64,000 nucleotides of DNA from SKLM01 sp964450435 (lineage in GTDB: Bacteria > Chloroflexota > Anaerolineae > B4-G1). Below the pieces are notes generated by a model that was given only the letters and a program-made list of their open reading frames with translations, did not search any database and was not told the DNA's origin. The stretch is from positions 58,239-122,238 of the forward strand of contig CAYVCX010000003.1 of the NCBI GenBank assembly GCA_964450435.1, read 5' to 3'. Shown here piece by piece: positions 8,566 to 16,954 of this stretch; position 1 is the stretch's first letter; each line of letters begins with the position of its first letter. A program made the position numbers and the translations under genes.

Positions 8566-8742
8566 ATAGGCACCTCAAATCTGAGACGAAAACTGTCTCT
8601 GTTTCGCATACGGCTCATGCGTACCTAGCCCAGATTATGGTCGGTCGGCATAGGAAAGCCATTAACGCCGGATATGAATGACATAATAACCTGTAACCGA
8701 GGCTATGCGCCCCGCCCGGCCGACCGTGGTGCTCAGAGACGC

Positions 8743-8784
8743 CAAGAGTGGGTAGGCTCTTGTCTCACGCCTATCCCACTCTTG
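8743..8784. repeat. Long imperfect inverted repeat
   Basis: CAAGAGTGGGTAGGC (8743-8757) pairs with GCCTATCCCACTCTTG (8769-8784) with one bulged base; the loop is 11 nt. No T-tract follows on either strand. It lies between lon and the B12-radical SAM gene, about 260 bp past the stop of the latter. It could be a processed terminator hairpin or a protein-binding dyad. Confidence 0.7.
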
Positions 8785-9044
8785 CGCGCCGGTCCGACGA
8801 TCGCGTCTATGCCCCGCTCTTCACGGCTTTGCTGCAGAACTGTCGGGTGAGCAGGTCGCAGAAGGCTCACCCGCCGAGTGCGACGACCTCCGGTATCCCC
8901 CGGCACAACCGGTACGCGTGGCCTCTATCCCTGTCGGTTTCTCACTGAGCCCGGGTGGCCACTCAGTGGCAGCGTGATGGAACTGCAGCGAAGCATCAGC
9001 TGTTCGCTCTACTGCGTCCGATGATCCGGTGCCCGCCACGTAAG
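8785..9044. other. Intergenic region without a recognisable gene
   Basis: Downstream flank of the B12-radical SAM gene. The minus-strand open frame that runs through it (to 9315) overlaps that gene out of frame and is a shadow. Nothing else is visible. Confidence 0.5.
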
Positions 9045-10640
9045 CTATGATGCGCCTGCCGCCCGCTGCTCGGGTTCCACGAGCTGGCGGAGCCGCCTGA
9101 TGTACGCCTGCGAAGTCGACTGGCTGAGCCAATCTCTGATGTGCTTGTGGCCGTAGAGACGCAACATTGGCACTGCCAGGATGTCCTGCAGTCGCTTCCA
9201 CGATTCGTGGGACAAGGCATCCCGCAGCACACCCATAAGGTCGGGCCAGCGCGATGGCAGCAGGGAGAGGAACGCCACTCGCGGAAGTTGCATGCGCAGC
9301 TTCCTTTCGCGCCACAGGAGGCCCATCAGGAAGGGCAGATTGCGCGTCACGTTGGACATGAAAAGAGTCAGCACGTGCTTCCCAGAGTAGAACCGGGCCA
9401 TAGCGCGACAGACGCCCATCTGGAGCTCATATGCGGTCATCTGCTTGGGTTCGACAACGCAGTGATGCCCATCGTACAAGCTCAGGTCGTCCGTCAGGAG
9501 GCGATTCTGCTCGAGCATTCGCTCATAGAAGGGTGTCCCCGGGCAGGGCGTGAGCATCAGGAACTGGACGGTGTCGATCTCATTCTCGAGTGCAAAGTCG
9601 ACCGTTCTATCGAAGATACTTTTCTCGTCCGTGTCGGCGCCGAGGACGAACATACCGTGTACCCGAATGTCGTACTCGTGAAAAGCTTGCACGCTGTCGC
9701 GGACATCCCTGATGTCTTGATGTTTGTTGTAGGCTTCCAGAGTTGCTTGGCTCACGGATTCGAAGCCGCAGTAGACCTGCCTGCAGCCCGAATTGCGCAT
9801 GAGACTCAGCAATTCGTGGTCCAGCTCACGGCTGCGTCGGTCTGCGTATACTGCCTCGGCACGCATCTGCGCCGACCATTGCGGCGTGATGCCCCGCTCA
9901 ATCATCCCTCGTAGCAAAGCCTTGGTGCGCCGCTTGTCGACAACGAAGTTGTCATCGTAGAAGAAGACGTCGCCGCGGCCGCGATAGCTCTCCAGTTCGT
10001 CCAACACATTCTCAATGGCGCGTGCGCGTACCCGCCGCCCGAACATATGGATCACCGAGCAGAAATCGCAGTCGAAAGGACAGCCCCATTGAGTCATAAT
10101 CGGGATGTTTGTCATCCGCTCTTGCCCGACGATGAGATCCAGCGCCGGAGCTGGGAGTGTTGCGAATTCTTCGGGTGGACAGGGCGCACGATCGGGATTG
10201 TGCACTGGCTGCCCCATCCGGTCGTGAAACGAGAGCCCCGGGATGCCAGCCAGGTTGTGACCTCCCTCGAGCGCAGCGACCAACTGCGGCATCGTCTCCT
10301 GCCCCTCTCGACGCACCACGAAGTCACAGTGTTTCAGCCCCTCGCCGGGAAGGAACGTGGCATGGGGCCCTCCGATGACCGTCGGAATCCCCATGTCGCG
10401 TACCCGCCCCGCCATTCTGTAGGCAACCGGGGTCGTCGCTGTGGTAGTCGAGAAACCGACCAAATCGGCCTCCCCGATGTCGTCCCAGTCGACGGGGGCC
10501 AGTGTCTCCACGTAGATGCGCACGTCGTGCCCCTGGTCAGCCAGTACACGCCCTATCAACGGCAGCCCGAGGCGCGGCAAGAGCGCGCGGTCAAAGACGT
10601 TGAGCCCGGGGGCTTTAGGCTCTATCAATCGAATCTTCAC
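9045..10640 (-). CDS. B12-binding domain radical SAM protein
   Basis: A 531 aa class B radical SAM enzyme. The N-terminal cobalamin-binding Rossmann-like domain (about residues 1-140) shows ADLVGFSTTTAT and VIGGPHATFLPGEGLKHCDF. The radical SAM core starts near residue 185 with the 4Fe-4S motif CPFDCDFC (CX3CX2C), followed by a C-terminal helical extension ending near RQLVEPEQ. Relatives include hopanoid and bacteriochlorophyll methyltransferase- or cyclase-like enzymes; the substrate here is not evident. The start is GTG 10640, with GGAGG (complement of 10646-10650) 5 nt upstream. The gene stands alone between lon and a long non-coding stretch. Confidence 0.88.
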   Translation of the reverse strand: MKIRLIEPKAPGLNVFDRALLPRLGLPLIGRVLADQGHDVRIYVETLAPVDWDDIGEADLVGFSTTTATTPVAYRMAGRVRDMGIPTVIGGPHATFLPGEGLKHCDFVVRREGQETMPQLVAALEGGHNLAGIPGLSFHDRMGQPVHNPDRAPCPPEEFATLPAPALDLIVGQERMTNIPIMTQWGCPFDCDFCSVIHMFGRRVRARAIENVLDELESYRGRGDVFFYDDNFVVDKRRTKALLRGMIERGITPQWSAQMRAEAVYADRRSRELDHELLSLMRNSGCRQVYCGFESVSQATLEAYNKHQDIRDVRDSVQAFHEYDIRVHGMFVLGADTDEKSIFDRTVDFALENEIDTVQFLMLTPCPGTPFYERMLEQNRLLTDDLSLYDGHHCVVEPKQMTAYELQMGVCRAMARFYSGKHVLTLFMSNVTRNLPFLMGLLWRERKLRMQLPRVAFLSLLPSRWPDLMGVLRDALSHESWKRLQDILAVPMLRLYGHKHIRDWLSQSTSQAYIRRLRQLVEPEQRAAGAS

Positions 10641-10909
10641 AATGTCCTCCTGTGTTCGTCCGTTCGACAGAGGGCTTTCATCCTAACATTGGCCCCATCA
10701 AGTCGATGGGTTCCATCCAGATGTGGGGTTGTCGTCCCAGAGAGCCCAAGTGTCGATATCCAACATCCCGTGCGTTCGCGGCGGACACGACCTCGCACGG
10801 TCGAGTACGTTCAGCTTGGCTTAGGTTGCGCTCAAGGGCGAGTTCGCTGTGGAGGCTGAACAGCCTGTGTGGGTCCCGTTGCGAACGCGCCGGGTATCTC
10901 GGACGCTTC
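10641..10909. other. Upstream region of the B12-radical SAM gene
   Basis: About 270 bp. Near the gene, two direct GTTCG units (about 10656-10668) lie on the plus strand, but they are not in the inverted LexA arrangement. I see no clear promoter and no gene. Confidence 0.4.
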
Positions 10910-11407
10910 CTAAGGCTGTAAGGTTGGACAGGATCGCGCTCTGAGGGGACGGATCAGAGGCAAGGAGGTACACGAAGAAAGACCAACGGGGGGAAACTGA
11001 TTCAGTGCCGGAGCCGACACAGACAGACGAGGCTGACGATCTCTTCTCGACAGCCACTGGAGCACGAGACCCAGACACACTTCAAACAACGCCTGCGCTG
11101 CGCTTTCTTCGGTCGAGAGATCGTCAGCGTTCGCTTTGTTGGTGCGGGCCATCAAGAGGATTTGTTCTAGGGACAGGCTCAGATGGGGTGCTGCCCTGCG
11201 CAGTCCGTTCAGCCGCCGCCGACCATCGAGCATTAGCCCCCGGCCCAACGCTTCGGCGTGGGCAGCGCTGCCGTTCAAAGCTTGTGAGAATGCGACCATG
11301 ATCTGCAACAAGAAGACTGGCTGCACTTGGGGTAGTCTCTTGAGGGAGACTGTGTGTCGCAAGGACACAAGCAAGCGTCGACCCTTCCTATTCCTCCGTA
11401 AGGACAT
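10910..11407 (-). CDS. Possible unassigned 165 aa protein, or a non-coding transcript
   Basis: I do not recognise this open frame. It is kept because a good minus-strand promoter (11417-11444) points at it and its ATG at 11407 lies only 9 nt after the -10 box, which would make a leaderless or nearly leaderless message. The middle part (from about MVAFSQALNG to VLQWLSRRD) has a plausible protein composition; both ends look like translated non-coding DNA. There is no Shine-Dalgarno. It could equally be a decayed gene or the template of a small RNA. Confidence 0.22.
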   Translation of the reverse strand: MSLRRNRKGRRLLVSLRHTVSLKRLPQVQPVFLLQIMVAFSQALNGSAAHAEALGRGLMLDGRRRLNGLRRAAPHLSLSLEQILLMARTNKANADDLSTEESAAQALFEVCLGLVLQWLSRRDRQPRLSVSAPALNQFPPVGLSSCTSLPLIRPLRARSCPTLQP

Positions 11408-11416
11408 CGTAGAGGC

Positions 11417-11444
11417 ATTATAGTTGGTCGCAGTGAGAAGTCAA
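11417..11444 (-). promoter_or_regulatory. Strong minus-strand promoter in the 10.6-11.6 kb gap
   Basis: On the minus strand TTGACT (complement of 11439-11444) is followed after 16 bp by TATAAT (complement of 11417-11422). It points leftward, away from the STAS gene, towards a stretch with no recognised gene. Confidence 0.6.
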
Positions 11445-11506
11445 GCGTGCGGCGGCCAGGAACAGCAATGCAGCTTGGTTCGCCTGTCTGGCCCTGGGGG
11501 TTTGCC

Positions 11507-11535
11507 TTGATTGGCGTCTTACTTCGTGATATAAT
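11507..11535 (+). promoter_or_regulatory. Promoter of the partner-switching module
   Basis: TTGATT (11507-11512), a 17-bp spacer and TATAAT (11530-11535) lie about 40 bp before the STAS start codon. The promoter is of the housekeeping type, not of an alternative-sigma type. Confidence 0.75.
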
Positions 11536-11580
11536 CTCCGTTCCTCAATCTTACAGTCGCATGCTATCAAGGAGGTAGGG

Positions 11581-11916
11581 ATGGAAATCGCCACGCGGGA
11601 TTTTAAGCGCTGTACTCTGATCGAGGTCTCCGGGCGCATCGACAGCGCTACCGCACCGCAACTGGGAGGGGTCCTCAACGATCTCACGGAGCAAGGGCAA
11701 TACAACCTCGTGCTCGATATGGGCGACGTCGATTTCATCTCCAGTGCAGGATTACGGGTCCTCATCGACACTCAGAAGACCTGTCAGCGTCTGAACCGCG
11801 GGCAATTGGTCTTGGCTGACGTGCCCGAGCCTATCTACGAGGCCTTGGACCTGGCCGGATTCCTGGCTCTGTTCGACTTCCACGATGAGGTAGTGGACGC
11901 AGTCGGAAGCTTCTAG
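11581..11916 (+). CDS. STAS-domain anti-sigma factor antagonist (SpoIIAA/RsbV type)
   Basis: A single-domain STAS protein of 111 aa. In partner switching, the unphosphorylated antagonist binds the HATPase kinase and frees its target; the kinase inactivates it by phosphorylating a serine, and a PP2C phosphatase reverses this. The phospho-acceptor site is in DFISSAGLRVL (about residues 56-66), aligned with the DSSGL motif of SpoIIAA. ATG 11581 follows AAGGAGGT (11569-11576). The kinase gene starts 71 bp downstream and the phosphatase after that, so all three components are together. No sigma factor gene is linked in the window. Confidence 0.93.
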   Translation: MEIATRDFKRCTLIEVSGRIDSATAPQLGGVLNDLTEQGQYNLVLDMGDVDFISSAGLRVLIDTQKTCQRLNRGQLVLADVPEPIYEALDLAGFLALFDFHDEVVDAVGSF

Positions 11917-11987
11917 TGGGCAAGCATCCCCAAGCCCAGACGTGAAGCGGAGATCAATCCTCTTCAAGTCTGTGACGTTGCTTTCTC

Positions 11988-12416
11988 ATGAACACGACAA
12001 GGACGAGAGTTTTCCCTGCTTGCTACGAGAGCCTCGCAGAGATCGATCGCTTCGTCGCTTCAGCAGCCGAGCAGGCGAGCTTCGACGAGTGCACGGCCTA
12101 TCAGGTCAGACTGGCGGTGGACGAAGCGTGTAGCAACATTATCGATCACGCCTATGGGGGCGAGGGCGAGGGCATTATCGAGTGTAGCTATCACATCAAG
12201 GATGAGGATTTCGTCATCACCCTCCGCGATACCGGTGAGGCCTTCGCCCCCGATACCGTGCCCGAACCGGACCTGAGTTGCGATCTTGAGGAGCGAACGG
12301 GAGGAGGGTTGGGGCTCTATCTCATCCGGCGGATTATGGATGAGGTGGAGTTCGACTTCGAATCAGAGGCTGGCAACGTATTGACCATGGTCAAGCACAG
12401 GCGTGCCACCTGTTGA
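11988..12416 (+). CDS. RsbW/SpoIIAB-type serine kinase, anti-sigma regulatory factor
   Basis: A 142 aa stand-alone GHKL ATPase domain (HATPase_c_2). The N box is visible as DEACSNIIDHAY, the G1 box as LRDTGEAF and the G2/ATP-lid region as GGGLGLYLIRR. Family members phosphorylate the STAS antagonist and, when free, hold a sigma factor or another output protein. The gene lies between the STAS antagonist and the PP2C phosphatase. No clear Shine-Dalgarno precedes ATG 11988. The regulated target is unknown. Confidence 0.92.
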   Translation: MNTTRTRVFPACYESLAEIDRFVASAAEQASFDECTAYQVRLAVDEACSNIIDHAYGGEGEGIIECSYHIKDEDFVITLRDTGEAFAPDTVPEPDLSCDLEERTGGGLGLYLIRRIMDEVEFDFESEAGNVLTMVKHRRATC

Positions 12417-12501
12417 GCCCCCACGCCAAACCGACGGTCGCCGACCGACCCTGTTCAATGGCACTCGTGCGTTAGGGGCACAGTCGTCTGGATACCCTGA
12501 A

Positions 12502-15500
12502 ATGAATCCAGTAAGCAACTCCTCCATGCGTTCGGAGTGGCGTCACCTTATCGAGCTGGGCCGGGAGCTGATGAACCAGCCGAGGATCGCCAGGCAGCAG
12601 GCGCTGATCCTGCAGGCCGCAGCAGACCTGGTCGGGGCAAGAGCCACGCTGTGGCTCAGCGAGGAGGTCCGCGGGCTGCCGGAGGCAGGAGATCTGGCCT
12701 CAGCTTCCGAGTCACCTTCTCTGATGATGCGCCGTGCGCTGGAGAGCGCGAGCTCAGTCATCGAGGATGGGACCATCGCGCTGCCTCTTCGAACCCCTGA
12801 GGGCATCTTGGGCGTCCTCGAAGCGAAGCGTCCAGAAGGGCCAGCCTTTGACGACGAAGAGCTGATGCTGCTCCAGGGGCTCGCGACGCAGGCTGCCACT
12901 GCTCTCCAGGCAAGTCGTCAGGTGGCCCTCGAACGCTGGCGACTTGATCAACTCTCGTTGGTGCGTAGTGTCAGTGCTGAGGTGGCAGCCATCCTCGATC
13001 TGGACGACCTCGCTCGGCGGGTCACCAGCCTCGTTCTTCGTGCCTTCAAGTACTATTACGTGGCCCTTTTCACCTTGGAGCCCGATCAGGACACGCTGTT
13101 GTGTCGGGCGAGTGCTGCGTCCCTCCGCTCTGGGGTGGCAGGGGAAGAGCGCCGACCCCCGACGCCCTCTGTCCGGCTCGGTCAGGGAATCGTGGGCCAC
13201 GTGGCGGAAGTGGGGCAGGAGATTGTGGCCGGAGATGTCAGCCGTGAGCCTCACTATCGTCACGTGGATGTCCTGCCCGAGACGAAGTCCGAGGCTGCCC
13301 TGCCGCTGAAGATCGAGGAGCGGGTGCTGGGCGTCCTCGACGTGCAGAGCAATCAACGGGAGCGCTTTGACGAAACGGATCTGCTGACACTGGGTGCCCT
13401 GGCGGATCAGATTGCTATTGCAGTGGAGAATGCTCGTCTCTACAGCGATTTGCACCGCCGTGCCGATCAGCTCTCGGCTGTGTCGGAGGTCGGCCGCGCG
13501 GTTGCCTCCGTCCTGGATCTTGACGATCTGCTCGGCAAGGTGGCGGTGCTCATCCACGAGCAATTTGGCTATCCCTTTGTTCATCTCTATACCATAGATC
13601 CCGTGCGGCAGAAGGTCGTCTACCGCACAGGGTGGCCTCCGAACGCCCCGGCGGTGTTCGAGGACGGATACCCGGAGTGCAGCCTGGCGGACACAGAAGG
13701 AATCGTAGCCTGGGTGGCGTGCCACGGCGAGACGGTGCTTTCCAATGACCTGCGCGCCGACTCCCGCCATCGTCCCTCCATCGCATCGTCCGTCGACGCC
13801 CGCGCTCAGTTGGCGGTGCCGCTCGCCTTTGGCGGAGAGGTCCTGGGTGTGCTTGACGTGCAGAGCGACCAGCAAGATGCTTTTTCGGACGATGACCGGT
13901 TCGTGTTCGAGACGCTGGCCGATAGCGTGGCCATCGCCATCCGCAACGCGAACTTGTACCAATCAGAGCGATGGCGCCGACAGGTCGCAGACAGTATGCG
14001 GGACGTGGCGGGACTTCTCTCGTCGGGCATCGAGCTCGATGAGGTGCTGGACGCGATTCTGACGAGGTTAGAGGAGCTTCTGCCGTGCGACGCGTCGGCT
14101 ATCTGGCTGCTGCAGGATGGCATCCTCTGTCTGTCCGCGGTCCACGGCACCACAGAGCGGATGTGTGTGAATGAGTCGCTGCTCGACGCCGACGCCTGGC
14201 TGCGGCGAGCTCTCCTTGCCGACCAGCCTATCGTCCGTAAACCGACCGCGCCGATTGAACCCCTCGGGCACGCCCTGGGTTTTCCACCTGATTACTCTGC
14301 CATCGCGGCTCCGCTGCGCGCCGGCGATCGGTGGCTTGGGCTGCTGGTCTTGGCTCACAGGACGCCCGGTCGGTACGGTCCGGAATCGCGGACGATGACG
14401 GCGGCGTTTGCCAGCTACGCCTCCGTCGCAATCGAGAACACTCGTCTTTACCAGACGGCCCAGGAGCAGGCTTACATCTCGACGGTGCTTCTGCAGGTCG
14501 CGGAGGCGACGCAATCGTTGGTGACCTTGGACGAGGTGCTCGAGACCGTCGTGCGGCTCATGCCTATGCTCGTCGGCGTGAAGCGCTGTGCGCTGCTCCT
14601 CTGGGACGAGACCAGCGAGGAATTTCTGCCTGTGGCCGCCTGCGGACTCGACCACGAGCAGCGGCACACCTTCGACCGCATTCGAATCAAGGCGAGCGAG
14701 GTCCCCACGCTTGATCAGGTCCGCGCTGTAAAGGATGCGGTGTTCGTCGATGTGGCGGCGGACGAGACGTGGAATTCGCTGCCTCCCCCTCTCGGGACGT
14801 TCGAGTCACCGCTTCTGCTACCATTGCTCGCCCACGGGGAGGTGTTGGGGGCAATGGTCGTGGATCAACAGAGCGATGAGTTTGTCCGCGAGCCTGACGG
14901 AATGCACGAGGACCGGCTTACCATATTGCGCGGGGTGGCGTATCAGGCAGCTGCGGCTGCCGAGAATGCTCGTCTCTTGGAGGCGCGGCAGGAGGAGGCC
15001 TACGTGTCCGCTGCCCTCCTGCAGGTTGCCCAGGCCGTGGTCAGCTTGAATGACCTCGACACGATTCTCGAGGCCATCGTCCGCATTACCCCCATGCTCG
15101 TGGGCGTTGAGTGGTGTACTATCTTTCTGTGGAGCGACGAGGACGGTGTCTTCCGGCCGACGAAGACCTACGGTGGTTCTCCGCTGAGTCGGCCCCTGGC
15201 CCGCGGTGAGTTCCCGCTGCTCGACGCCGTCCGTGAAACAAATCAACCCATCGTCCTGGATAGGCGTGATGAGATTGACGAGCTCGTTCCAGGCGAGTTG
15301 ATGGTGCAACTCCTGGGGGAGACGCCCCGGAAGATAGCCACTCTTGTGGCTGCCCCTCTATCCGTGAAGGGCAGCGTGATGGGTGCGATGCTCGTCGCTG
15401 AGGGCGATCGCCGGCACAGCTTTGATGAGCGAAGGCTGGAGATCATCAGCGGTATCGCGCAGCAAGCCGCTATGGCCGTTCAGAACGACCTTCTCCAGCA

Positions 15501-16257
15501 AGAGATGACCGAGCGCGAGCGGCTGGAGCGCGAGCTTCAGTTGGCTCGTGAGATCCAGGAAACCTTCATGCCGGAGAGCCTGCCGGATCCGTCCGGCTGG
15601 GAACTGGCGGTGATGTGGCGGGCCGCTCGACAGGTGTCTGGTGACTTCTACGACGTCCTCGAATTGCCTGGAGAGAGGCTGGGTCTGGTCATCGCGGACG
15701 TGGCCGACAAGGGTATGCCAGCCGCGCTCTTCATGGCCCTTACCCGAACGTTGATGCGCGCGGCGGCTGTTGAACAACGTTCGCCGGCAGGCGCTCTGAA
15801 GCGGGTCAATGAGCTCTTGTTACCCGATGCCCAGCACGGCATGTTTGTGACCGGGTTGTATGCGATTCTGTCACTGCAAACAGGGGAGTTGGTGTACGCC
15901 AGTGCAGGGCATCATCCACCGCTGATTCATCGGTCTGGGGCACAGAAGGTGGAACGGCTTGCGAGAGGACAGACGGCCTTGGGAGTCTTGGACGATGTCC
16001 GGTTTCAGGAACACGGCACTGCGCTGGCAGCGGGGGACTCCATGATTCTTTATACTGACGGTATCACAGAGGCCCTTTCTTCGGACGGAGCGTTTTATGG
16101 GGAAGAGCGACTCCTGGAGGTCATCCGAGCCTCTGCTGGCAACAGCGCCGCCCAGGAGACTCTGGATGCTATTCTTAACAGCGTGATGGCGTTTGTCGGC
16201 GACACCCCCCCCTCCGACGACCTCACACTGATGGTCGTCCGGCGACAGAAGGAGTGA
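12502..16257 (+). CDS. Six-GAF SpoIIE-type PP2C phosphatase
   Basis: A 1251 aa soluble sensor phosphatase expected to dephosphorylate the STAS antagonist. I count six GAF-like domains, at roughly residues 13-140, 150-313, 320-486, 496-650, 656-820 and 836-996. Each ends in a helix of the type ASVAIENTRLY. A short coiled coil and the SpoIIE PP2C domain (about 1011-1250) follow, with metal-ligand motifs SGDFYDV, IADVADKGMPAALF, LYTDGITEA and DDLTLMVV. GAF5 and GAF6 share a near-duplicate entry helix (QAYISTVLLQVAEA and EAYVSAALLQVAQA), so they probably arose by duplication. The frame is open back to GTG 12403 inside the kinase gene, but that extension has no family character and ATG 12502 is preferred. 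No transmembrane segment is seen. Confidence 0.9.
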   Translation: MNPVSNSSMRSEWRHLIELGRELMNQPRIARQQALILQAAADLVGARATLWLSEEVRGLPEAGDLASASESPSLMMRRALESASSVIEDGTIALPLRTPEGILGVLEAKRPEGPAFDDEELMLLQGLATQAATALQASRQVALERWRLDQLSLVRSVSAEVAAILDLDDLARRVTSLVLRAFKYYYVALFTLEPDQDTLLCRASAASLRSGVAGEERRPPTPSVRLGQGIVGHVAEVGQEIVAGDVSREPHYRHVDVLPETKSEAALPLKIEERVLGVLDVQSNQRERFDETDLLTLGALADQIAIAVENARLYSDLHRRADQLSAVSEVGRAVASVLDLDDLLGKVAVLIHEQFGYPFVHLYTIDPVRQKVVYRTGWPPNAPAVFEDGYPECSLADTEGIVAWVACHGETVLSNDLRADSRHRPSIASSVDARAQLAVPLAFGGEVLGVLDVQSDQQDAFSDDDRFVFETLADSVAIAIRNANLYQSERWRRQVADSMRDVAGLLSSGIELDEVLDAILTRLEELLPCDASAIWLLQDGILCLSAVHGTTERMCVNESLLDADAWLRRALLADQPIVRKPTAPIEPLGHALGFPPDYSAIAAPLRAGDRWLGLLVLAHRTPGRYGPESRTMTAAFASYASVAIENTRLYQTAQEQAYISTVLLQVAEATQSLVTLDEVLETVVRLMPMLVGVKRCALLLWDETSEEFLPVAACGLDHEQRHTFDRIRIKASEVPTLDQVRAVKDAVFVDVAADETWNSLPPPLGTFESPLLLPLLAHGEVLGAMVVDQQSDEFVREPDGMHEDRLTILRGVAYQAAAAAENARLLEARQEEAYVSAALLQVAQAVVSLNDLDTILEAIVRITPMLVGVEWCTIFLWSDEDGVFRPTKTYGGSPLSRPLARGEFPLLDAVRETNQPIVLDRRDEIDELVPGELMVQLLGETPRKIATLVAAPLSVKGSVMGAMLVAEGDRRHSFDERRLEIISGIAQQAAMAVQNDLLQQEMTERERLERELQLAREIQETFMPESLPDPSGWELAVMWRAARQVSGDFYDVLELPGERLGLVIADVADKGMPAALFMALTRTLMRAAAVEQRSPAGALKRVNELLLPDAQHGMFVTGLYAILSLQTGELVYASAGHHPPLIHRSGAQKVERLARGQTALGVLDDVRFQEHGTALAAGDSMILYTDGITEALSSDGAFYGEERLLEVIRASAGNSAAQETLDAILNSVMAFVGDTPPSDDLTLMVVRRQKE

Positions 16258-16380
16258 GTGCCCGCCAGCAGGCAGTCGGATCCTGGCGAGCGATGAGTCC
16301 AATGACGGCCCTTCGCGCAGGCCCGGGCTCTCTGGGAGGATACGGTCAGCGCTCTGACACACCCGCGAAGCGTGACTGCC

Positions 16381-16758
16381 CTATTCGACGAAAATCTCTA
16401 CCCTTTCCTTGTCCTCTGCATCCTCTACGTCGACGATCTTGCCTTCGGTGCCTGCCTGGAGTGCCCGCATCACTTCCTCCAGATCTATCTCGTCGGGTGC
16501 AAACCGCGCGCCCATGTGCATGCCCACGTTGATCAGGTTCCAAGGCAAGTTGATGTTCACCTTGTTGCGGCCCGTTTCCAGGTCGGACACCCGAATGCGG
16601 AGCCGCCGCGGTTGCTGTGTCCGAACGACGGGCTCGCGGCTGACACGAGGCTCGTCTTCCTCCTTTAGGGCCCTCAGAAGCTGCGCACCCTCCTCTGCGC
16701 TTACCTGACCGCTCTGGACCATCTTCAGGATTTCCATTCTCTCTTCCGGTGTGACCAT
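16381..16758 (-). CDS. SHOCT-like domain protein
   Basis: A 125 aa soluble protein. The N-terminal 35 residues (ERMEILKMVQSGQVSAEEGA) form the short helical SHOCT-like module seen at the start of many YvlB/LiaX-type proteins. The rest predicts a beta-rich segment (RLRIRVSDLETGRNKVNINL) and an acidic C-terminus. The function of the family is not established; relatives often occur near envelope-stress genes. ATG 16758 has GGGAGGT 5 nt upstream. An extended -10 promoter precedes it. The gene is monocistronic, convergent with the phosphatase gene. Confidence 0.8.
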   Translation of the reverse strand: MVTPEERMEILKMVQSGQVSAEEGAQLLRALKEEDEPRVSREPVVRTQQPRRLRIRVSDLETGRNKVNINLPWNLINVGMHMGARFAPDEIDLEEVMRALQAGTEGKIVDVEDAEDKERVEIFVE

Positions 16759-16777
16759 ATCGTACCTCCCGATGCGG

Positions 16778-16805
16778 ATTGTAGCATAGCCTTCGCGGTT
16801 GGCAA
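16778..16805 (-). promoter_or_regulatory. Extended -10 promoter of the SHOCT-like gene
   Basis: Minus strand: TTGCCA (complement of 16800-16805), a 16-bp spacer and TACAAT (complement of 16778-16783) preceded by TG at the extended -10 position. The 12 bases CTATGCTACAAT recur in the promoter at 63423-63451. Confidence 0.6.
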
Positions 16806-16954
16806 CTCAAGAGACTCGCCATCGAGAACGTACGCCGGGCAGCCTCCGACGACACCAGAGCTGATCTATCCCTGTTCGGTAGGTGAGCTTAGGATCCGGC
16901 GCCTCCTTCGGCGTGAGAGGCTGCCTGGGTTGCCATATACCTGCCGCCAGCGCG

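Noticed and set aside
8583..8599. GAGAC-N7-GTCTC inverted repeat in the lon leader as a heat-shock operator
   Set aside because: Arms of only 5 bp; it matches neither CIRCE nor HAIR and is within chance expectation.
8821..9315. 164-codon minus-strand frame near the end of the B12-radical SAM gene
   Set aside because: It overlaps the real gene out of frame by 270 bp and lacks a start signal.
10655..10670. Second LexA box upstream of the B12-radical SAM gene
   Set aside because: The two GTTCG units are direct repeats with a 3-bp spacer, not the inverted CGAAC-N4-GTTCG arrangement.
12754..13962. 402-codon minus-strand frame
   Set aside because: It lies entirely opposite the six-GAF phosphatase, whose domains are unambiguous; no ribosome-binding site or known domain.
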